Origin: Oscheius sp. JU75
Lineage: Eukaryota; Nematoda; Chromadorea; Rhabditida; Rhabditidae
Assembly (NCBI GenBank): GCA_037178855.1
Contig: JASJZC010000001.1
Location: 7,316,001-7,380,000, forward strand
Direction of reading: 5' to 3'
DNA length: 64,000 nt
The notes below the pieces were generated by a model that made no database searches, had not been told where the DNA came from, and saw only the letters and a list, made by a program, of their open reading frames with translations. The position numbers and the translations under genes are program-made. Positions within the stretch are counted from its first letter, which is position 1. Every line of letters starts with the position of its first letter. Below, piece by piece: positions 21,501-28,779 of the stretch.

Positions 21501-22023
21501 AAGTCGGTGTCTACTTGCCAGAAGACGTGTTCTCCCACGGCCAACTTTATGTTGCGCTCTCTCGAGCCAAATCGATGGAAGGAGTCAAAGTACTCATCAA
21601 GAAGAAGGAGAACAAGACTACGAATATTGTCGATACCCGAGCGTTGGCCTAAGATGTACCTCCTTCTGATCTACTTTTCCGTTTACCGACTCCACTTATC
21701 TTCCCGGAGCATCTCTACACTTCCCTACTCTTTCTTTTTATTATTTATATTCTTTATATAGACAACGTTCGCGTCTATCTGTCCAGTTCGATTGTAATAT
21801 ATGTATTTTTCCCTCCCACTGAAATAAACCTGTATTGCGTTTGCTCATTCAGGTAGAAAAGAGAAACAAGATCATATAAAGTCGGCGCCGCCAGGCGGCG
21901 GAGCCGGCTGGTGTGGAAACAAAGATGAAAGGAACTCACTAAAATAGCTTGATCCTGCTCTGTAATTTCGCAGTTCTGGACGGGAGTCGGCGGTTTGGAC
22001 TTTTTAGAGAAGAGTCCGCCCAT
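15520..22023 (-). CDS. Chimeric CHMP6 / syntaxin-5 gene, intron 1 carries a Helitron
   Basis: Exons complement(join(15520..15661, 15704..15843, 15955..16035, 16082..16169, 16213..16322, 21940..22023)) sum to 645 nt: 214 aa with no internal stop and GT-AG at every intron. Exons 1-3 match CHMP6 exons 1-3 in length (84, 110 and 88 nt), including the MGGLFSK myristoylation start. Exon 4 follows CHMP6 to VVEGLRN, then has a short unique piece (ASVEYQQL). Exons 5-6 are the syntaxin-5 C-terminal SNARE helix and membrane anchor ([26 protein letters not shown], then the tail TM). Both partner junctions are phase 0, so frame is kept. Relative to syntaxin-5 the last exon lacks six codons in the SNARE motif. 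Intron 1 is 5.6 kb because of the inserted element; the parental intron is 42 nt. Expression is unproven; it may be a new gene, a dominant interfering protein, or an intact-looking pseudogene. Confidence 0.72.
15844..15954 (-). repeat. Intron with three tandem copies of a splice-donor block
   Basis: Read on the minus strand, the intron after exon 4 of the chimera contains three related units, each beginning at or near AGTAAGCT and followed by a CTTCTCGT-type stretch. The last matches the normal 39-nt syntaxin-5 intron. Only the first donor (after CAACTA) leaves an open frame; using the second or third would include an in-frame TAA. The repeats mark the recombination seam between the CHMP6 and syntaxin-5 segments. 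Confidence 0.7.
16564..21652 (+). CDS. Helitron Rep/helicase (RepHel) transposase
   Basis: Exons join(16564..17323, 17363..17556, 17599..18348, 18388..19092, 19131..19643, 19684..20664, 20704..21370, 21411..21652), about 1603 aa with no stop or frameshift. The initiator is unresolved: an acceptor (ACTTATCAG) lies just upstream of 16564 and the nearby ATG at 16527 is in another frame. The N-terminus has about six 26-residue repeats of the type VREANRxxHxLLRxxMxEE, then a zinc-finger-like segment ([14 protein letters not shown]...CC). The rolling-circle initiator has the HUH motif PHVHALL near 18775 and the two-tyrosine motif [10 protein letters not shown] near 19227-19256. The PIF1-type helicase has Walker A GPGGSGKT near 20307, DECSM, GGDFRQ, and the C-terminal TINKSQGQS and YVALSRA motifs. 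These activities nick, unwind and strand-transfer the element. Encoded opposite to the host chimeric gene. Confidence 0.95.
21880..21911 (+). other. Helitron 3' terminal hairpin and CTRR end
   Basis: A GC-rich palindrome (CGCCGCC-A-GGCGGCG) sits a few bases before the terminal CTGG. This is the structure thought to signal termination of rolling-circle replication in Helitrons. Confidence 0.85.
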
Positions 22024-22337
22024 TCTGAAAAGTAGAATTTGACTAAAAAAAAATAACAAAGCAGAGAATGAGAAATAAGCATGGGTAGAGCGCGTGAAAG
22101 ACAAAACGCAGTTGGTGACTGAAAGTGAGAAATTGAGACAGCTCAGCATTCCCCTAACATTCGACCTTATAAAGGCACGTGTTCAAATGGTGAAAATCCC
22201 TAACCCTGTTCCTATCCAGAAGACGTTTCCTGTCTCATTCGTCCCCCGATTTCTACCATTTGATATGCCCATTGCATGCTTAATTAGAAAAGATAGGGAC
22301 AGTTTTACATTTAGGTACACGGGATACGTTTACAGGT
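21912..22337. repeat. Segmental duplication, copied side (CHMP6 5' flank) abutting the syntaxin-5 copy
   Basis: 21912-22290 repeats the CHMP6 exon 1 and upstream flank of 8534-9455 minus about 550 nt. At about 22293 similarity switches to the 3' flank of syntaxin-5 (matching 24960 onward). This flank is the presumed promoter region of the chimeric gene; it keeps the CTTATAAAGG box at about 22167 and the acceptor-like TTTTCAG immediately before the exon 1 ATG. Confidence 0.8.
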
Positions 22338-23482
22338 TTATGTCAGGAAAACTACGAAAATGATGAAGAAGACCATCAGGGTGCCGAGAACTTTGATTAT
22401 CAGCCAGCGATTCCTACTAATATTGGCAAAGTAGCGAACGAGTTCTGTATGAGCCGCGTCGATGTTTATAGCCGCATCATCCACATTCGAATCTATCCTG
22501 AAACGACCTTCTTTGAAGGAAAACACGAATAAAACATACCTTGTGATCACTTCTCCTTGTTCACTGACAAGACTGGCTAACTGCGAGAAAATTTGGCCCA
22601 GCTCATGAATCGAGCCCTCGATCGTTTCCATCGCATTCGATCTCGCCGCCACGTACTCTCCTGTTTGATCGCGAAAAACCTAAGAACTACACGTTTAATA
22701 AACGAGAAGGAAGCTTACTTGCTGTTGGGAAGTGAATTGTTCCATGGCGCCCATATCTAGCGCCACACTGCCATTGCTTTTCTCGTACTCTTCGTCCAGA
22801 AGCAGTCTTGATCGGGCTGAAATCGGGTAAACTAGTCAACGATAGTATTCTTACAATTCGGAGTACCAGAGGAGGATGGAAGGGACATCGGTACGGCATT
22901 GGAATGGGAAAACTTCTCTCGACGACTCTTCTGAGCTTTGAGGTTCTGAAAAGTGACTGTAAGCAGCTCATTTTCATCATTAACGAGAAATAGGAGCGTA
23001 AAACGAACCTCTGTTCCAATTTCCAGTACGGTTTTGAAGTCCTGTCCGACAGTGGCAAGTTTCGATTGCAGTCCGAGGACGACATTTTCGCTGTGAACGT
23101 ATCCTTGATGGCTTCTACCTCCCTTTCTTCTTCGCGAAAACTCATTGAGCGTGGCGATCTGCTTGTTCAGAGCCGTAATATCTTCTGTGACCACCTTCGA
23201 GAGTCGATCCATCTCGGAACGTTCATCCAATAGGCTTTTCTTCTTGGTCATTTCGGCCAGTTTTTCCATTTTCGCACAAGTTTGGCTCAAATCCCTTCCA
23301 ATTCTCTTCGCCAGCTGGTTGAACTGTACAGACTCGACAATAACTTCTTTCTTATCATGATGGTGGTGTCCATTCGCTTGGATTTTCATCTATAAGCCGA
23401 TCAAGATGAGATATCGAATTGAAATTACCTGGAAGGACTTGGCTGTTGTTCGGAATTCGTTGGTTCGATCGTGTGTCGGCAT
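22338..23482 (-). CDS. STX5: Syntaxin-5 duplicate (short form), Qa-SNARE
   Basis: Exons complement(join(22338..22497, 22540..22679, 22719..22816, 22855..22945, 23009..23389, 23429..23482)), 307 aa. It starts MPTHDRTNEF, equivalent to the internal start of vertebrate STX5 (MSCRDRTQEF). The Habc region holds AKRIGRDLSQTCAKMEKL, followed by VLGLQSKLATVGQDFKTVLE, the ENLKAQKSRREKF linker, the SNARE motif with the 0-layer Gln in LVSEQGEVI, and a C-terminal anchor. Syntaxin-5 drives ER-Golgi and intra-Golgi fusion. Exons 2-6 are almost identical to the copy at 25004-26055. Similarity ends within intron 1, and no N-terminal extension exons are present upstream. An acceptor-like TTTTTCAG lies 8 nt before the ATG. 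Reading frame fully intact, so probably a functional recent duplicate. Confidence 0.88.
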
Positions 23483-23843
23483 GTTATAGACTGAAAAAGT
23501 GTTTTTACACAAAAATCATGAAGAAATGACTGATATGTAGCGAGAGTTAAGAGGCTTGCAAAAAATTATTTGGCAGTTTTCCAAAGTTTAAATTGGCGCC
23601 ATACCGTAATTTCAAAACTGGGAATCAGAATTAGTGGGAAACTGTTGTCAGCTGGCAAAGTGTTGTTTTCTACCTCTCTTTTTTTGCTGCCAACTTCCAC
23701 TTGAACAGGACCCTGTGAATTTTTACTTTTTCGGTTTTTAGGCTCCACGCCATTCAGCTTCGTCATTGACATTATGGGTAGGCTTAGAAGTAAGTTGTTC
23801 TTTTTGCTGCCTCCACATTCTATGTGGGTCAAACCACGCTGAC

Positions 23844-24663
23844 ATGCTAACAATTCTCAGCAGAATATTAACTGCCGCGGTATTCATCGTTGTATTTTCA
23901 GGGCTCCTCTGCGTCCGTTTTTGCGACCCGGAGAGGGGAGAGGAGTACGAAGTGTCGCGGTACCTCGCAAGTCCGCAGTCATCAAAAGTGTGTTTCGTGT
24001 CGTTTTTCCGATCCTATTGCGTGATTCAGACTATTGGCGACCTAGCATTTACCGTCTGCCGGCACACTACACCAGGTTATGACGGAGTTGACTCGCTTCT
24101 CGAGCAGTGCAACTTCAGTCCTCCTTTCTGCTCTACTAAGGTGGCCGATGATCAATGTTAGTTACTTTTGAACAGCATTATCTTGCCTTTAGATGGACAT
24201 AATGATTCCACCGTCGGAAGCATTGAGCTCGTCGAGGATGGTAACGATATGACTAGGTCGCAGCCGGAGCCAAATGCAGAACATGTCGATGAGGCCAATC
24301 CGCTGCCTGCCATGGATTCGGAAACCAGTCACGATGCTCCTAATGCAGCGGATCCACTTTATATCGAAGATGCAACCGCATACCAGACTGCGCCACTTTC
24401 CGAATCGATCATTCAGGAGACGGCTATGCATTACGACAATACTGCAGCAGTTGATGAGGCTCCGCCGTCAACTCCTTGTCTCGACTCTGAGGTTACGACG
24501 ATCTGCAACAGTGTCACTCCTTCCGAACACGGTAAGCACTTAAAATTTTCTTCTCTAACTGTTCGTTTCAGAGCCTAAGGAAGTGAAGACGTCGCCTAAA
24601 CAAGAAATCAGAATCCTACCAAACTTCTCTGTTGTTTATAGTCCCACACTGCGTGATGATTAG
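23844..24663 (+). CDS. Novel secreted or type I membrane protein, unknown family
   Basis: Model join(23844..24156, 24193..24531, 24572..24663), 247 aa, all junctions in phase with introns of 36 and 40 nt. A signal peptide (LSRILTAAVFIVVFSGLLC) precedes a region of about 85 residues with seven or eight cysteines (spaced FCD, VCF, SYC, TVC, EQC, PFC). A long acidic, S/T/P-rich, probably disordered segment follows, and the end is QEIRILPNFSVVYSPTLRDD. No second membrane span is visible, so secretion is likely. I recognise no family. The gene sits exactly between the two syntaxin-5 copies on the opposite strand, so it may have been trapped when the duplication formed. Confidence 0.65.
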
Positions 24664-25003
24664 ATAGCAGTTCATGCATCTATTGTGTTTTTCCAAGTTT
24701 TACCGTGCATGTGCCATAGCTCTTTCAAATAAACATTTTTACATTCTTCGTTTTAGCTTGGGAGAACAAGTGCAGAAACTGCAAGCTTGTCGCACTCTCG
24801 AAACTTTATCAAGTTTTATAAAAAGTTCTCTTTCCAGATACCTCAGACAAGTTGTTAAATTTAATAATTTATGAAAACTTTCGATATACTGTCTCCGAAG
24901 CACAATCACAGCCAAGAATAGTAATTAAAAGGACACTAGTAACCAGAAATGAAAGAAGGGATAGGGAGTTTTACATTTAGATACACGGGATACGTTTACA
25001 AGT
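24664..25003. other. Intergenic, about 340 nt, start of the syntaxin-5 duplication unit
   Basis: AT-rich, no gene seen. From about 24960 the sequence matches the stretch beginning near 22293, marking the 3' edge of the syntaxin-5 duplication. Confidence 0.5.
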
Positions 25004-26634
25004 TTATGTCAGGAAAACTACGAAAATGATGAAGAAGACCATCAGGGTGCCGAGAACTTTGATTATCAGCCAGCGATTCCTACTAATATTGGCAAAATAG
25101 CGAACGAGTTCCGTATGAGCCGCGTCGATGTTTATAGCCGCATCATCCACATTCGAATCTATCCTGAAACGACCTTCTTTGAAGGAAAACACGAATAAAA
25201 CATACCTTGTAATCACTTCTCCTTGTTCACTGACAAGACTGGCCAACTGCGAGAAAATTTGGCCCAGCTCATGAATCGAGCCCTCGATCGTTTCCATCGC
25301 ATTTGATCTCGCCGCCACGTACTCTCCTGTTTGATCGCGAAAAACCTACAATCTACGCGTTTAATAAACGAGAAGGAAGCTTACTTGCTGTTGGGAAGTG
25401 AATTGTTCCATGGCGCCCATATCTAGCGCCACACTGCCATTGCTTTTCTCGTACTCTTCGTCCAGAAGCAGTCTTGATCGGGCTGAAATCGGGTAAACTA
25501 GTCAACGGTAGTATTCTTACAATTCGGATTTCCTGAGGAGGATGGAAGGGACATCGGTACGGCATTGGAATGGGAAAACTTCTCTCGACGACTCTTCTGA
25601 GCTTTGAGGTTCTGAAAAGTGACTGTAAACAGCTCATTTTCATCATTAACGAGAAATAGGAGCGTAAAACGAACCTCTGTTCCAATTTCCAGTACGGTTT
25701 TGAAGTCCTGTCCGACAGTGGCAAGTTTCGATTGCAGTCCGAGGACGACATTTTCGCTGTGAACGTATCCTTGATGGCTTCTACCTCCCTTTCTTCTTCG
25801 CGAAAACTCATTGAGCGTGGCGATCTGCTTGTTCAGAGCCGTAATATCTTCTGTGACCACCTTCGAGAGTCGATCCATCTCGGAACGTTCATCCAATAGG
25901 CTTTTCTTCTTGGTCATTTCGGCCAGTTTTTCCATTTTCGCACAAGTTTGGCTCAAATCCCTTCCAATTCTCTTCGCCAGCTGGTTGAACTGTACAGACT
26001 CGACAATGACTTCTTTCTTATCATGAGGGCGGAGTCCATTCGCTTGGATTTTCATCTGAAACTGGTGTTGAATTCCAGAGAATGGATAAAAACCTGGAAT
26101 GATTTGGCTGTCGTTCTAAATTCATTCGTTCGATCTCGTGTCGGCATGTTGACTACGAGGAAATCGATGCGATCGCCGAAGATGGCTAGTTTTGGGAATT
26201 CGGATTCTGGTGCTGGCTGCTCGGCTTCTAAACAATCAGTTTATTAGGACTAAATAACAAAAGTGTACCTGTTGTCGGCTGGAAATATGTGGCAGGTGGC
26301 GGGATCGAGGAAAATGCCTCCTGAAACGGTTAGATTTAGTCCGGAGATTATGAGACAGCGCGTTGGTTGCATCCGCCTGTTCAAACATAGGTCCATCTAT
26401 ATTTTTCGCAGCAGAAACTAGAAGGTTTATGTATACCTGAGCGGAATTCCAAAGCTGTGCTGGTGAGGCACTGAAGACGGTGTTGAATGTATTAAAAGAG
26501 AAGTTTTGAGCTGCTGCTGCTGGTGGTTGACTTGATACGGCTTGTGTCTTCTTAAGGTCGTGATCCTCGTAGGCGCGACTGGAATAGCCTTCTTCGTGAA
26601 CTCGACGTCGGGATCTAACTGAGAAATCCGACAT
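25004..26634 (-). CDS. STX5: Syntaxin-5 (long form), Qa-SNARE
   Basis: The core is the same five exons as the copy at 22338, here at 25004-26055. It is joined to three upstream exons complement(26094..26227, 26269..26320, 26437..26634) that add a 110-residue N-terminal extension: 417 aa in all, in frame throughout. The extension starts MSDFSVRSRRRVHEEG, basic, then A/P/Q-rich (SQPPAAAAQ, SSIPPPATYFQP). An internal ATG at 26147 (MPTRDRTNEF) would give a 307-aa short form. This parallels vertebrate STX5, where an internal start makes a short form lacking a basic ER-retrieval signal, so the RSRRR motif may have that role here (inference). This copy is the likely ancestor because only it has the extension. 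The first intron boundary is the least certain. Confidence 0.88.
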
Positions 26635-27259
26635 CCGACATCAAACGTGTCGAAGCCTGGAAAATACTGAGCTTATAGGTATTTTGTGAGACCATCACTG
26701 AGTTTCAGCGACCTTTAAAATGGAAATAACATTGGCGCAAAAGACAACAACTAACAAAAGGATTGAATAATGCCACGTGTCTCGGTTGTGAATTGACGAC
26801 ACTTGACCTGTTTAAGCTCACTGTAGGGAACAGATCTGTTCTCTAGCAGGCAAAGAACACCTATACTGATACATATGCTGCCGAAAAACATGGATATATA
26901 CGGACGAAAATTAGTCAAAAGTTTCTAGTCTTAACAAGAATAGTTCTCATTCCTATTGTGGCAGGTTGTTGTGCAGCTATACTTCTGGGATGTGAACTAT
27001 ACTATTCCACGAACTTTTGTGCTAACAGACGCTAGAAAACATCCGAAACTGTTATCAAACGTCTGGAACTGTGAAAGAAACAGGAAAACACGTCAGTCGA
27101 TGTCTAAACGAAAATGTCTGTACGCAATTTGTATACGTAATAAAAGTTCGTTCGCGGTAAAACAGAAAATTTCAAAACGTGTTAAATTCGGGTAAAAATT
27201 GCTTCCACTCTTTTTCTTAGTTATTTTCATCGTCACTGCATTCTTCTAACCGTTTTCAG
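26635..27259. other. Divergent intergenic region, syntaxin-5 / EME1
   Basis: About 620 nt separate the start of the long syntaxin-5 (minus) from the EME1 ATG (plus). No gene seen. The last bases before EME1 are CCGTTTTCAG directly abutting the ATG. Confidence 0.5.
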
Positions 27260-28627
27260 ATGGAAGACAACAACGATGATATCGAAATAATCGAAGATGT
27301 CACAATTGTACAGAAAGCTAACGTCACCTGTCAGAAAAGTACCAGGCAAGGTGTCCGTGTACTTTTTATTCACCTAGCTTTTCAGGAGTGATAAAATAAC
27401 ACTATCAGACGATGAGAAGAGCGTCGAACAGAAAAAACAAACGAAACAGTCTTCGACGACGAAACTCCTCGAAAAACAACAGAAGGCCGAAGCTGCAGCT
27501 GAAAAAAAACGTCAACGCGAGGAAACGAAACGAGTAAAGGAGAACGAGGCCAAGAGACGGAAGATTGAGCGAGAAGCAGCCAGTTCCATCAAATCAAAGA
27601 GTGAACAGTTTACGTACTGCCACATCGGGAAGGAATTCTTGAACATAGGTTGGGTGTCCGATTATTGATCTATAGAATGCAGTTATTTCAGAGGGCATGG
27701 AACTCAATGCGCGAATGCTCTTCTCCGAGAGAAATTTAGACGACCAGCTTATTTTTGACGATTCTCTAGATGTCCGCGTCGAATTCAAGAGGAAACAGAT
27801 TGAAGTTGTTGAGACAGCCAACAACATCGATAAGTTCGAGTTTACTGTAAGTTGCTGTTCCTTTTTCGAACACTACTCCTTTTTCAAACAAATAGTCAAC
27901 CATAGTGCCTCCAACACACCTTCGCTGTTCTCGTCGAAGCGGAAGCCTTTCGCAGCCTGGTCTTTTCCAACAGTCTCGATGACTTTGTAATTTCTCATCA
28001 AACGACCTATCCAATCCCTAATTCGCATCTCATTCTCATTGTCTATGGTGATACAAAACTGCCTTCTCATAAGGTAAGAGATTCTGGTCCTTTATGCATC
28101 TTTATTCAGGTAATGGGCGTGAATATATCCCTTTTCGAGGAGAGCCGAACTCATGTTGAGTACCTCAATTCGCCCAAGGACCTTGCCCTTTTTCTAGCAC
28201 AAACATTGAGAGCAGTCGCAAAAAAGGCGGCTTCTAGTGGCGAAAAGAAGCTTTTGGTCGACATTGAAAAAGTTTTTCGTGCTTCTAGCTATTTGGACGA
28301 TCATTTTCAGGGTATCGATGTTGGTTCTCGCGACGAAATTGTGAAAGACTGGTGGAACAAGATGCTGGCAGCTATTGACAGAATAGGCTTTTCGCAGAGA
28401 CGTGCCATCGCTCGTCATATTCCAGATCCCGTTCGCGCTGTCAAAGAATTCCGATCTGTAGGTGATCTCTTCAATTTTTGACAATTTCACTACAGAAAGG
28501 ATACGATGCTGTGACAAAAGAGCTGTCCAGCCTCATCTGTGAGAATGGACGTCGTCTTGGACCGGCTATGGCCCATCGCATCTTTGTCATGTTGACCGAC
28601 AGGACCGGTACACCTATAATTGACTGA
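27260..28627 (+). CDS. EME1: EME1, regulatory subunit of MUS81 structure-specific endonuclease
   Basis: Exons join(27260..27350, 27409..27648, 27692..27846, 27906..28073, 28110..28457, 28496..28627), 377 aa. An acidic N-terminus (MEDNNDDIEIIEDV) precedes a long K/E/R-rich helix (EAAAEKKRQREETKRVKE), as in EME1/Mms4. An ERCC4-like degenerate nuclease fold contains VLVEAEAF and HLILIVYGDTK, and a C-terminal helix-hairpin-helix region contains IGFSQRRAIARHIPDP and CENGRRLGPAMAHRIF. EME1 lacks catalytic residues and pairs with MUS81 to cut flaps, stalled forks and recombination intermediates in the nucleus. An acceptor-like TTTTCAG abuts the ATG. RFC1 starts 152 nt after the stop on the same strand, an operon-like spacing. 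Shorter than vertebrate EME1 at the N-terminus. Confidence 0.85.
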
Positions 28628-28779
28628 ACCCCCGTGAAATATCGTGTAGTATTCGATACGAGTACTTGTTTCTGTGCATTAAATTTTACCTTTTATTGAT
28701 TTTTTTTCCCACTTTCTGGATATAGCCATGCTATTCCTAATGCTCTGTAATCTTTGTCAAAATCTGCTTTTAGGGTCTC

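Larger units (their letters stand above)
16337..21911 (+). mobile_element. Complete autonomous Helitron, 5575 bp
   Basis: The 5' end is TCTTCTTTACTAAAG, matching the Helitron TC terminus. The 3' end is CTGG (CTRR class), preceded at about 7 nt by a GC-rich hairpin (CGCCGCC, A, GGCGGCG at 21886-21900). There is no target-site duplication, and insertion lies between A (16336) and T (21912), as Helitrons require. The parental CHMP6 intron at 8533/8534 is the empty site: its sequence left and right of the A|T step matches both flanks of the element. The interior codes for an uninterrupted Rep/helicase. Intact ends and frame suggest recent insertion. Confidence 0.95.

Noticed and set aside
16337-21911. 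Maverick/Polinton or viral integration
   Set aside because: No terminal inverted repeats, capsid or integrase genes; the HUH Rep plus PIF1-like helicase and TC/CTRR ends are diagnostic of a Helitron.
27873-28070. Minus-strand ORF in EME1
   Set aside because: Antisense shadow of EME1 exon 4; the plus strand gives a phase-correct EME1 reading.
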